DNA of 64,000 nucleotides from Christensenellaceae bacterium (GTDB lineage: Bacteria; Bacillota; Clostridia; Christensenellales; UBA1242): the NCBI GenBank assembly GCA_031260975.1, contig JAISKJ010000003.1, forward strand, positions 723,109 to 787,108, read 5' to 3'. Positions 35,358-44,000 of the stretch are shown here, piece by piece; position 1 is the first letter of the stretch, and each line of letters begins with the position of its first letter. The notes under the pieces are model-generated. The model was not told where the DNA came from. It worked only from the letters and a program-made list of their open reading frames with translations, and ran no database searches. The position numbers and the translations under genes were made by a program.

Positions 35358-36026
35358 TTACATTTCATCAATAACAATGGGGGCTCGCACCCTTACCCCA
35401 AATTTAGCGCCTTTGACGGCTTCAATCATAATAAGATGCGCTTCTTTATCTTTTTTGGGCTGCACAATCTGCAGCACCTTGGGATTAAGATTATATTTCA
35501 TAAGCGTCACAAAAATTTCGTCTATCCTATCGGCTCTATGAATTAAATAAAACTTTCCGCCAAACTTCAAAAGCTTAGCGGTGCTTATCATTAGTTCTTC
35601 CAGACTCATTTTAACTTCATGACGCGCAGCGGCCACTTCGGCGCTTAAGTTTTGCTGATTATTTTTGTTATACGGAGGATTACAAATCACCGCAGCAAAT
35701 TCTTTTTTAAAATAATTCGGTGCTTCTTGCAGACTTATATTTACAAAATCCACTTTTCCCACAAGGCCGTTAATCTCACTCGTTCGGTTTGCCATATCAC
35801 AAAGTCGCTCTTCTATCTCAACGCCTACAATCTTCTTAGGGCCATTTTTAGCGTATGCTAAAACACTTATAACCCCGCTTCCCGAACACAACTCAATGGC
35901 TTCGTCGCTATACCCGAGCTTTACGAAGTTTGCAAGCAGCACACTGTCAGTGGTGAAAGCATAACCGAGCTTATCCTGAATTATTTTATACCCCTTACAC
36001 CCCAAATCATAGATATGCTCACTCAT
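35358..36026 (-). CDS. YabB/TrmN6-type tRNA (adenine-N6) methyltransferase
   Basis: 222 aa. SAM-dependent methyltransferase of the family that methylates A37 of tRNA(Val) in E. coli. It shows FTTDSVLLANFV, AIELCSGSGVIS (SAM-binding motif I), VEIEERLCDMA and the catalytic CNPPYNK motif. It overlaps ricT by 8 nt and follows holB-ricT as in the Bacillus holB-yaaT-yabA-yabB cluster; yabA is missing. The exact tRNA target is not determined by sequence. Confidence 0.88.
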   Translation of the reverse strand: MSEHIYDLGCKGYKIIQDKLGYAFTTDSVLLANFVKLGYSDEAIELCSGSGVISVLAYAKNGPKKIVGVEIEERLCDMANRTSEINGLVGKVDFVNISLQEAPNYFKKEFAAVICNPPYNKNNQQNLSAEVAAARHEVKMSLEELMISTAKLLKFGGKFYLIHRADRIDEIFVTLMKYNLNPKVLQIVQPKKDKEAHLIMIEAVKGAKFGVRVRAPIVIDEM

Positions 36027-36849
36027 GGTTGCCGCCCTTTTTAAATTTTATATCCGCAAGTGCATAGTCTTTATAACTATAAACTCCGTCACTGCTCTCA
36101 ACACGAGCGGTGATTTTTTCTCTGAAGAGATCCAAAAAGCTTACTGTGCCTTTGCCGTCTGGAGTAATAACTTCGCTGTTAACCTTGGGCATTTTTGAGA
36201 GCATTTGCTGATAATAATCGTTTTCATAATCAAGACAGCACATAAGCCTTCCGCACATTCCACTTATTTTGGTGGGATTAAGCGACAGGTTTTGATTTTT
36301 TGCCATCTTAATAGATACCTTATCAAAGCTGTTTAAAAACTTTGAACAGCAGCACTCCAACCCACATATACCAATAGCCCCAACCGTGCGTGCCTGATCT
36401 CTTATGCCAATCTGGCGCAGCTCAATTCTGGTCTTTAACCTTATAGCAAGATCCTTTACCAAGTCCCTGAAGTCCACCCTGTTGTCTGACACAAAACTAA
36501 TAACAACTTTGCTGCCGTCAAAAGCAAACTCAGCATCAACAAGCTTCATATCCAGCTTGTGCTTTATTATCAGTTCTCTGGCGGCCTTAAGTGCGTCCTC
36601 GGCCTTTTCAAGATTACTCTGATACTTCATTTCGTCTTCCGTTGTAGCCTTTCTCAAAACATTTTTAAGTGGTGACTTAATTTCCTTGTCAGTCAGCTTT
36701 ATTATGTTTGTGGCAACAATTGCATACTCGTCACCATTGCTGGTGCCGACAACAACGCCATCACCTATTTTAAGGTCCAGCCTGTTAGGGTTAAAATTAT
36801 ATACCTTGCCGGCGTTTTTAAATCTTACGCCTATCACATCAAAATTCAT
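36019..36849 (-). CDS. ricT: PSP1-domain protein RicT (YaaT), stage 0 sporulation protein
   Basis: 276 aa. In Bacillus subtilis RicT forms the RicA-RicF-RicT complex that carries Fe-S clusters and stimulates RNase Y-dependent mRNA maturation and Spo0A phosphorylation. The PSP1 domain is clear (RTIELRQIGIRDQARTVGAIG-type region, near 140-165), followed by the Cys-rich segment GICGLECCCSKFL and MCGRLMCCLDYEND. It overlaps holB by 4 nt and yabB by 8 nt, so the three genes form one operon. Confidence 0.94.
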   Translation of the reverse strand: MNFDVIGVRFKNAGKVYNFNPNRLDLKIGDGVVVGTSNGDEYAIVATNIIKLTDKEIKSPLKNVLRKATTEDEMKYQSNLEKAEDALKAARELIIKHKLDMKLVDAEFAFDGSKVVISFVSDNRVDFRDLVKDLAIRLKTRIELRQIGIRDQARTVGAIGICGLECCCSKFLNSFDKVSIKMAKNQNLSLNPTKISGMCGRLMCCLDYENDYYQQMLSKMPKVNSEVITPDGKGTVSFLDLFREKITARVESSDGVYSYKDYALADIKFKKGGNHE

Positions 36850-37814
36850 GTATGTTCTACCTCCAAAATATACAGCAATAAATTATCTATCACGCCGGTT
36901 GGGCTGCAATTTAGCGACAACTGCCGCTTAATCAGATATAGTCTTCGAATTATCAGGTCAGCCATAGGTGCAGTTATCATTTTTGCTATTTCTTCTATGC
37001 GCGCATCGCGGCTTTGCATCAGCTCTTTTTTGTTAAGCCTAAGAAGTATTACTTCCCGTAAAACCGTCTCAAAGATTTCTATAATATTTTCTATCTGCTC
37101 TTTTTTTTCATTGAGCTTACTCGAGAGTAACAGCATTGTACCGCTGCTTTTTAGGCTACTTAAAGTATCCAGAACCAGATTATAGTTTTGCATGTAGCCT
37201 ACGCTTATAAAATCAATAGCCCGCTGCAAGTTGCCTCCGCAAAACTTTGATATGGTGTCAATATCCTTAGCATTAGGGACAGTCTTATTCAGATACTTTT
37301 TTATATCCCCTTCTGAAAGTTGATTTAATCTTATTCTTTTACATCTCGAATGAATTGTAGGCAGCACCGTTCGCTCATTTGACACGCATAAAATAAATGT
37401 TACGCTGGGCAGCGGAGTTTCTAAAAGCTTAAGAAGCTTGTTTTGAACAGCAGTGCCTGCAGTGTCAAACTTATCAAGAATATATACCTTGTTTGCGCCC
37501 TCTAACGGAACCAAATTACTGTTATGGCTGAGCCACTCAACCGTAGACACCGAATATTTGTCTTCCTTAGGCAAAATACACAAATCAGGATGAGAGCCTA
37601 AATTATTCTTCTGACAGCTGACACACTTATCACATGGTGCACTGCTACCCTCACACATAACAAGCTTTGCAAACAGCTTTGCAAACTCACTCAAAAGCAG
37701 ACTGTCATGACTCATCAGCATATATGCATGAGTAAGCTTTTGATTCTTTTTGAGCCCTTTCAGTTCGGCATATTGAGGCATATGACCTATAATATCAAAA
37801 ATCTCTTCTTTCAC
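36846..37814 (-). CDS. holB: DNA polymerase III delta' subunit
   Basis: 322 aa from GTG 37814. Clamp-loader subunit at the replication fork. N-terminal AAA+ domain with a four-Cys zinc module (C..CDKCVSC, about 55-70), the KVYILDKFDTAG Walker B-like segment and the sensor SRCKRIR. The P-loop is lost: HAYMLMSHDSLLLSEF replaces the usual GPxGxGKT, as expected for a non-ATPase delta'. The GTG start gives the usual FDIIGH N-terminus. There is no ribosome site; a promoter ends 6 nt upstream. First gene of holB-ricT-yabB. Confidence 0.92.
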   Translation of the reverse strand: MKEEIFDIIGHMPQYAELKGLKKNQKLTHAYMLMSHDSLLLSEFAKLFAKLVMCEGSSAPCDKCVSCQKNNLGSHPDLCILPKEDKYSVSTVEWLSHNSNLVPLEGANKVYILDKFDTAGTAVQNKLLKLLETPLPSVTFILCVSNERTVLPTIHSRCKRIRLNQLSEGDIKKYLNKTVPNAKDIDTISKFCGGNLQRAIDFISVGYMQNYNLVLDTLSSLKSSGTMLLLSSKLNEKKEQIENIIEIFETVLREVILLRLNKKELMQSRDARIEEIAKMITAPMADLIIRRLYLIKRQLSLNCSPTGVIDNLLLYILEVEHT

Positions 37815-37820
37815 AAATAT

Positions 37821-37849
37821 ATTGTAACATAAATTACAGTCTTTTACAA
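37821..37849 (-). promoter_or_regulatory. Promoter of holB (leaderless arrangement)
   Basis: Minus strand: TTGTAA (37844-37849), 17-nt spacer, TACAAT (37821-37826). The -10 box ends 6 nt before the GTG start codon. Confidence 0.6.
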
Positions 37850-37945
37850 ATGAAACGACATGTAAACAAATATTAAAAAATCCTATAAGTTCACCAAAAA
37901 TTTATAAAAGCCGGAAGTCTTTGTCATACTATTATTGGGGTTTGC

Positions 37946-38046
37946 TTTACAAAACATACTTTATTATGTTATACTAAATTTATAAAATTACTGATACGTT
38001 ACCAAACTACAAACAATCGCCTGCGGGGGCATCCCCGCTTAGGAGG
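37946..38046 (+). promoter_or_regulatory. Promoter and hairpin-flanked ribosome site of the 38052 gene
   Basis: TTTACA (37946-37951), 18-nt spacer, TATACT (37970-37975). A GC-rich hairpin GCGGGG-gcat-CCCCGC (38023-38038) ends 2 nt before the AGGAGG ribosome site (38041-38046), an arrangement that could tune translation or protect the mRNA end. Confidence 0.6.
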
Positions 38047-38051
38047 CAGCT

Positions 38052-38333
38052 ATGGCAATAGACATAAATCTTGAAAAACAGATTATACAGCTTATGCAGA
38101 TGGGCCAGACCCGCAAAATGATAATGGAGCTGGGCATATTTTTCGCGCCCGGCGATTGGGCACGTATTGCCGAACGTCTTTCAATCTATATACTTCAAAA
38201 TTCTTCTACGCAAGACAATAAAGCAACCGAAACCGTATGCCGGGCAATAACAGCCATACGTAAAGAAAACGTAACCCCCTCACTTATAGAAGAGCTCGGC
38301 GAAGTAGTCGCTGAAATTTATGACAACCAATAA
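38052..38333 (+). CDS. Small helical hypothetical protein
   Basis: 93 aa, perfectly placed behind AGGAGG (6-nt spacing). The product is soluble and mainly helical, with no Cys, no signal and no repeats; it begins MAIDINLEKQIIQLMQMGQ and ends in an acidic helix. It is monocistronic with its own promoter and a strong terminator shared with greA. I do not recognise the family. A small regulatory or structural protein is possible; nothing more can be said. Confidence 0.7.
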   Translation: MAIDINLEKQIIQLMQMGQTRKMIMELGIFFAPGDWARIAERLSIYILQNSSTQDNKATETVCRAITAIRKENVTPSLIEELGEVVAEIYDNQ

Positions 38334-38354
38334 AATTTCTTTTCTTTCACACAA

Positions 38355-38386
38355 CAAAAAAAGCAGGGCTCATGCCCCGCTTTTTT
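38355..38386. terminator. Bidirectional terminator between the 38052 gene and greA
   Basis: AAAAAAGC..GGC / GCC..GCTTTTTT hairpin with T-runs on both strands. Confidence 0.85.
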
Positions 38387-38417
38387 AGTTTTACGCAAGA
38401 AAACTCTTTGAGTTTTC

Positions 38418-38897
38418 TTATGCACGTATACCTATAATTTTAAGTCTGATAGTAATATTATTTTCCGGTAACGTAACTTCAATAATATCGCCCTCTTTTT
38501 TGCCGAGCAATGCCTGCCCCACCGGACTTTCATTTGATATAAGTCCGCCGGCAGGGTCACTCTCGGTGCTGCCCACAATTCTGTATTCAAATGTGTCGTT
38601 ATAATCTAAATCTTTAACCTTAACAAAACAACCTGCTGTTACCTTGTCGGTCTTAACATTTTTTTCGTTGATGACTTTTGCCACTCTGAGTTTTTCTTCA
38701 ATTTCGGCAATCTCTGCCTCAATTTTTCCTTGAGCCTCCTTTGCTGCGTCATATTCACTATTTTCGCTCAAGTCTCCAAAGTCCCTGGCAATTCCTATTT
38801 GTTTTGCCACCTCTCCTCTTGCAGTGCCCTTCAGATACTCCAATCTTTCTTGCAGCTGCGTATAACCATCCTTGGTCAAATATACTTCTTTTGCCAT
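38418..38897 (-). CDS. greA: Transcription elongation factor GreA
   Basis: 159 aa. GreA rescues backtracked RNA polymerase by stimulating transcript cleavage. The N-terminal coiled coil carries the catalytic tip DFGDLSENSEYD (about residues 40-51). The C-terminal FKBP-like domain has SPVGQALLGKKEGD. Full length. The ribosome site is AGGAGG with 8-nt spacing. It is transcribed from a consensus promoter through a structured leader of about 150 nt (38898-39046), so attenuation or RNA-level control is likely. Confidence 0.96.
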   Translation of the reverse strand: MAKEVYLTKDGYTQLQERLEYLKGTARGEVAKQIGIARDFGDLSENSEYDAAKEAQGKIEAEIAEIEEKLRVAKVINEKNVKTDKVTAGCFVKVKDLDYNDTFEYRIVGSTESDPAGGLISNESPVGQALLGKKEGDIIEVTLPENNITIRLKIIGIRA

Positions 38898-38934
38898 CTC
38901 AAAGCCCTCCTTGTTTTGCTTTTAATAATGCCCT

Positions 38935-39045
38935 ATAATTAAAGAAACCTCAAAGGCTCTCCTAAAAAAATAATGTGCGGTCTTGCTGACTACACATAAT
39001 CAAGTCTCGGGAGATGCCACAAACTTTGTGCCCGTCTTTAATTAT
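38935..39045 (-). promoter_or_regulatory. Structured 5' leader of greA (riboswitch or attenuator candidate)
   Basis: Read on the minus strand, the mRNA begins at a perfect 11-bp closing stem ATAATTAAAGA/TCTTTAATTAT (39035-39045 and 38935-38945). Inside are a CACAA/TTGTG hairpin, a second stem GGC(A)TCTCC/GGAGAGCC, and a weak ATGTG/CACAT hairpin followed by TTATTTTTTT that could act as a terminator. The family is not recognised. Alternative pairing of the GGAGAG strand would suit an attenuator. Confidence 0.6.
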
Positions 39046-39052
39046 ATGCAAT

Positions 39053-39081
39053 ATTATATACTTATTCTGCATCAATGTCAA
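39053..39081 (-). promoter_or_regulatory. Consensus promoter of greA
   Basis: Minus strand: TTGACA (39076-39081), 17-nt spacer, TATAAT (39053-39058). The predicted start (about 39046) is 1 nt from the closing stem of the leader. Confidence 0.85.
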
Positions 39082-39226
39082 CTGTTTTTAAAAAGTTATC
39101 AAAGGTTATTTTTGGGCGTTTCTTTCAAAAAAATCTTTATTTCTCTGCATTTTTATAAGTAACACTAGTATATTCAGCAGACGGACAAAAATTACCTAAT
39201 TTTTTAAACGGATAAAAATAAACTTA

Positions 39227-39268
39227 AAATCAAAATCGTTTTGGTTTTAGGCTTGTTTGTGCTATACT
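39227..39268 (+). promoter_or_regulatory. Promoter with overlapping inverted repeat for the 39293 gene
   Basis: TTGGTT (39241-39246), 16-nt spacer, TATACT (39263-39268). An inverted repeat TAAAATCAAAA/TTTTGGTTTTA (one mismatch) covers the -35 box and could be a repressor site. Confidence 0.5.
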
Positions 39269-39292
39269 TCAAGAACAAAAAGGCGGTGACAT

Positions 39293-39550
39293 ATGCGCAT
39301 CTGGGCAAAAATTATGCTCAATCAAAAGATAAAGAAAGATACTATGCTTGAAGTTGCAGGTGATTATGACCCTGACAAATTTCAGGCCTATCTTGAGGCT
39401 ATTGCCTACAAACTGCATATCGGCACACCTATAATTTTGACCAAGCACCTCAATCATTTTCTGGAGTTTAACATCACAAGCTTTGGTCAGAGCGATTTTG
39501 CAGAGGTTATAGATTTTGACCAGCTTGTTATAGAAAGTGCTTCAAAATAA
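39293..39550 (+). CDS. Small hypothetical protein
   Basis: 85 aa, with AAAGGCGGTGAC before the ATG. An N-terminal beta strand (MRIWAKIML) with a DYDPDKFQAYLEAIAYKLHI helix follows, and it ends with an acidic FDQLVIESASK segment. Soluble, no Cys. I do not recognise the family. It has its own promoter and is divergent from greA. The following gap (39551-39786) holds a large hairpin structure. Confidence 0.65.
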   Translation: MRIWAKIMLNQKIKKDTMLEVAGDYDPDKFQAYLEAIAYKLHIGTPIILTKHLNHFLEFNITSFGQSDFAEVIDFDQLVIESASK

Positions 39551-39663
39551 GTTCTGCGGCCTTGCTTTCATTCATAAAACCATTTAAAAAAACTTTATTA
39601 CTTTTATTTTCACAAAAGGGTCGCAGGGTTTTTAATATTAACCCATTAGTTATAGACAATTAG

Positions 39664-39788
39664 AAACGGTGTAGGCGCATTATATGGGGTTAGCAGGCGA
39701 CAAGCACACGAAGAGAGTGTATAAGAAATACATGACCAAGTGGAATTGACGCACGCAGACCCTATATGGCGATGCATACACCGTTTTT
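39664..39788 (+). ncRNA. Long imperfect hairpin, candidate structured RNA
   Basis: AAACGGTGTA (39664-39673) pairs with TACACCGTTT (10 bp), continuing inward through GCAT/ATGC, TATA..GGG/CCCTATA and a broken GCG..CAA..CAC / GTG..TTGACGC stem. Small terminal hairpins are ACAC/GTGT and GTAT/ATAC. The right end reads CCGTTTTTAT on the plus strand, a possible terminator U-run. The structure overlaps the pfkA stop codon. No clear promoter was found. It could be an RNA gene, or a MITE-like inverted repeat. Confidence 0.4.
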
Positions 39789-40746
39789 ATGTGTTAAGTT
39801 TTTCAAACAACCGTAGCAACGCCTCATCAAAGTTGGTCTTGCTGTGGTTGGCTGTTTTCATATCAACATCAATAATTTTGTTGTCTTTTACGCCCACTGC
39901 CCTGTTAAACTCGCCCTTTTCAATGAGCTCCATCGCTCGCACAGCAAACTGCATGGCAAGCAGACGGTCTTTGGGAGAAGGTGATCCGCCCCGTTGAATG
40001 TATCCAAGAACATTGGCCTTAGTTTCTTTTTTGGTGTGAAATTCAATTTCGGCAGCAAGCTTAAAAATATCATAAAGGTGCTCACTCACAATCACCAGCG
40101 GGCTTGTAATTCCAAGAGATATGGCCTTTTTAACCCGTGCCACAATCTCCTCTTCACTGAGCGGATGCTCGTTGGTGGCAACAACCTCGCACGCGCAGGT
40201 GGAGGCCGAAAAAAGCGCAATTGAACCGCAAAATCTGCCCATAACCTCTACCACGCATGCCCTGTCAAGCGACGACATCGTTTGACTTATGCTTTCAATA
40301 GCATTCACCGCCACATTAACTGCGCTGTCAAACCCAAGAGCATTATCGGTATAATATAAGTCATTGTCAACCGTGGCAGGAATTGCCACCGTTTTAATTC
40401 CTTCATCATTAAGAGCGGTCAGTCCTCTAAACGACCCGTCGCCCCCTATCACAATCAGCACATCAATCTTGTGCTTTTTAATATTTTCAACTGAAGCCTT
40501 AAGACCTGCCACAGTGGTAAACTTACGGCTTCGTGACGACTTCAAAACCGTTCCTCCGACATGACTGACATTTCTGAATATCGCATAATCAATACGGCTG
40601 AACTCATCATCAATAAGTCCTTGAAATCCGTGGCTCACACCCCAAAACTCAATATTTTTATTAAAACTTGCTATTTTTGCAAGTACATTTATGCAGGTAT
40701 TCATACCCTGACTGTCCCCACCGCTGGTCAAAACAGCTATTCTCAT
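39787..40746 (-). CDS. pfkA: ATP-dependent 6-phosphofructokinase
   Basis: 319 aa from ATG 40746 (GAGGTGAG upstream; a longer in-frame start at 40902 would add 52 unrelated residues). It phosphorylates fructose 6-phosphate, the committed step of glycolysis. GGDGS at 101-105 has Gly104, the ATP-type residue (PPi enzymes have Asp). The catalytic segment PATVDND carries Asp127, though most PfkA enzymes read PGTIDND. The active-site EVMGRFCG follows. It is downstream of dnaE, a pairing common in clostridia, with a 303-nt gap that contains a nested inverted repeat. Confidence 0.93.
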   Translation of the reverse strand: MRIAVLTSGGDSQGMNTCINVLAKIASFNKNIEFWGVSHGFQGLIDDEFSRIDYAIFRNVSHVGGTVLKSSRSRKFTTVAGLKASVENIKKHKIDVLIVIGGDGSFRGLTALNDEGIKTVAIPATVDNDLYYTDNALGFDSAVNVAVNAIESISQTMSSLDRACVVEVMGRFCGSIALFSASTCACEVVATNEHPLSEEEIVARVKKAISLGITSPLVIVSEHLYDIFKLAAEIEFHTKKETKANVLGYIQRGGSPSPKDRLLAMQFAVRAMELIEKGEFNRAVGVKDNKIIDVDMKTANHSKTNFDEALLRLFEKLNT

Positions 40747-40928
40747 ACTCACCTCTTTCTCTTCTATATTATAACCATAATTGCTTTTAATGTAAAATGT
40801 TTTGCATAATAACCTTGAAGTTTCCGCAATATGTTCAAATACTCCGCCTTCTTGCTTACCACAATAAAATTGATGTAAGCTTATGTACTTTACTCTAAAC
40901 ACTTTTAAATTAATAAATCATTTATGCA

Positions 40929-41023
40929 TCAGGAGTTTTAAATTTGTGAACGCAGTAAAATTTATGCGTTAAAGCGTAGCAGTTTAACAAAATTTTACAA
41001 GTAAACAAATTTAAAACTCCTGA
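40929..41023. repeat. 95-bp nested inverted repeat (MITE- or cruciform-like)
   Basis: Perfect 19-bp terminal inverted repeats TCAGGAGTTTTAAATTTGT / ACAAATTTAAAACTCCTGA enclose a second pair GTAAAATTT/AAATTTTAC and a third GCGTTAAA/TTTAAC. No coding capacity, no T-run, no clear target-site duplication. It lies between dnaE and pfkA. No second copy was noticed in the window. Confidence 0.8.
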
Positions 41024-41049
41024 CGCCATCTAAGCATTGAAAAGACAAA

Positions 41050-44000
41050 TTACATCACTTTTATAAATTCCTCTTTAATTAACGCATTCAGCTCATTAAG
41101 CAAATAATTATCCACATTAACCTTGAGCCCTATCCTAAAGCTTTTGTCGGTTTGCCCGCATTTTATCAAAACGGGCACACTGCCAATGCTATTTTTCAAA
41201 ATCGTCATAATCTTTTGATGCAACAGCTTGTCGGTAGTGTCATACTTTAAATAAAGCGTCTGCGAAGACTTTTCTTCTTCTTTGGGTTTTTCCGGCTCTT
41301 CTTCAGTTTCCGCCGCCCAAAAGCCCATCTTTTCAACAAGTATGGTGGGGGTATCCCCCGGCCTCAGCGAAAGTCTGCCGCTTACGCTTATCATAACATC
41401 CTCTTTAAGCTTGTCTTTATATCGGTCATAAATATTTGGAAACATCATCAAATCCATAGAACCATACAAATCTTCAAGCTTGAGCATGGCCATTTCACGG
41501 TTGCCCTGCTTAGTATACATTTTTCGTATCTCCGTCACAATTCCGCCTGTATTTACCTGCATATCGTTGACAATATCCTGTTCAATAAATTCCATTTCGT
41601 GCATTTCGTCGTTGGCATTTATATCCTCACTCACAACCAGCTTTGACGAATTAAAGTTAAAATTCTTCATCTTGTCAGCATAATTATCAAGCGGATGACC
41701 CGAAATATATACTCCCGTCACCTGCTTTTCAAACTTAAGCTTGGCGGCAAGGCTATATTCCTTTATATCAGGATAAACCACTATATTAAGCTGCACCGCC
41801 TCGTTTTCAAACAGACTGAACTGCCCTGTCGCCTGCGTCTTTTTTGTGGAATATGCCATATCAATTACCTGATCAAACACCTCTATCAGCTGCGAACGTG
41901 CTTTGCCGAAGGAGTCCAGCGCACCGCTGTAAATCAGGCTTTCCATATACCTTTTGTTGACAGTCCCCGCAAATCTGGATATAAGGTCATAGAGGTCAGC
42001 AAACGAACCGTTTTTAGTTCTCTCTTCAATAATGCTGTCAGTCATACCTATTCCAACATTTTTGAGGGCCGCAAGACCAAACCTTATTTTGCCGTTTTCA
42101 ACGCTGAAGTATGTCTCACTCTTGTTGATGTCCGGAGGAAGAACCTCTATCTTAACTTCCTTTGCGTATATGAGATATCTTTTAATTTCATCAGCGTTTG
42201 TTATGCGGTTGTTTAAAACCGACACCAGAAACTCCACCGGATAATAACACTTAAGCCACGCTGTCTGATAAGTTAAAACTGCATAACCTGCCGAGTGCGA
42301 CTTGTTAAACGCGTATTTTGCAAAGTTTTCCATTTCATGAAATACTTTTTCGGCTACTTCCGGTTTGACACCGAGTGCAACAGCACCCGGGATACTTTTT
42401 TGTCCCTTGGGGTCCTGCCAGCCGTTTATAAACTTCTTACGCTCTGCGTCCATCTGGTCCACTTTCTTTTTGCCCATAATACGCCGCACATTGTCGGCCT
42501 GCCCCAGCGTATAACCCGCCATGACCTGAACAATTTTCATAACCTGCTCTTGATATACAATTACGCCGTAGGTTTCTTTCAAAATAGGCTCCAGACACGG
42601 ATGGTCATAGACTATATTTTTGGGGTTTTGCTTATTTTCCAAGAACCTAGGTATATAATCCATCGGCCCCGGCCGATACATCGAAATAGCAGCAATAATA
42701 TCTTCAAGACAGTCAGGCTTAAGCTTTCGCATCAAATCCTGAAAACCTGAGCTTTCAATCTGAAATATGTTGGTTGTATCGCCTGAAGTAACCAACTTAT
42801 AAACATTGGGGTCATCAACCCCCATGCTATCAAAATCAATGTCTTTATTAAAATTCTTTTTGATAAGCTTAACAGTTCTGTCAATATCCGTAAGCGTTCT
42901 AAGCCCCAAAAAGTCCATTTTCAGAAGTCCCAAATCCTCAAGCTCCACCATGCTGAATTGGGACGCTATTTCCTCGCCGTTTCGCAGCAGCGGCACAAAG
43001 TCGCTGACGGGTCTTGGTGTAATCAAAATTCCGCAGGCGTGTGTTGAGCTCTGTCTGGGCATGCCTTCAAGCTTTATGCCAAGGTCAATAACTTTTTTAA
43101 GACGCTCGTCGTTGTCATAATAAGCCCTCAGCTCGGGCAGAACATATTTCTGGTCCTCTTCTTTGCCCGTTGTTCCAAAATAATACTTCAAAACCGGCGG
43201 CTTTTTTATGCCGTCAGGCAGCTTGTTCGGGATAGACTTGGTTATCTTGTCAACCTCGGCATAAGGAATCCGCAACACCCTACCCACATCTTTTATGGCG
43301 TTTTTAGCGGCCATAGTGCCAAGTGTACCGATATACGACACATGATCCATGCCATATTTCTGTTTGACATACTCAATAATTTCCGACCTTCGGTCATAAC
43401 AAAAGTCAATATCAAAGTCTGGCATACTCACACGTTCTTTGTGAATAAATCTCTCAAACAGCAGGTTGTATTGCAGAGGTTCTACATTGGTTATGCCCAT
43501 GGCATAGGCCACAATACTGCCCGCTCCGCTACCTCTGCCGGGGCCCACAGGTATGCCTTGACTTTTGGCGTAGGCAACATAATCCCACACCACCAAAAAG
43601 TATTCTATAAACCCTCCGCTTTTAATAAGCTCCAGCTCGGTCTCGGCACGTTCTTCAAGTTCCTTGGTAATTTTACCATATCGTTTTTCAAGCCCATCGT
43701 ATACAACCTTTTTCATATACTCATAGTTATTCATGCCGTCCGGAGCCTTAAAAACAGGAATAAACGCCTCGCTGGGCTTTAGAACAGAATCCTTAGGAAT
43801 ACCCAACGACGAATCTATCTCTGCGTGACTCTTGGCCTTAATTGATACCTGACACTTTTCAACTATCTCATAGGGAGTTTCAAGTGCTTCGGGATAAGCC
43901 CCCAAAACCTGCTGCATTTCCTCCATATTTTTGATATAAAATTCTTCGGTTTCAAACTTCATGCGGTTAGGCTCGTCCACAAATCTGCCCGTCTGAATAC

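Noticed and set aside
36846-37814. HolB as a decayed gene because of its lost P-loop
   Set aside because: Delta' does not need ATPase activity, and the zinc module, sensor and full length are intact.
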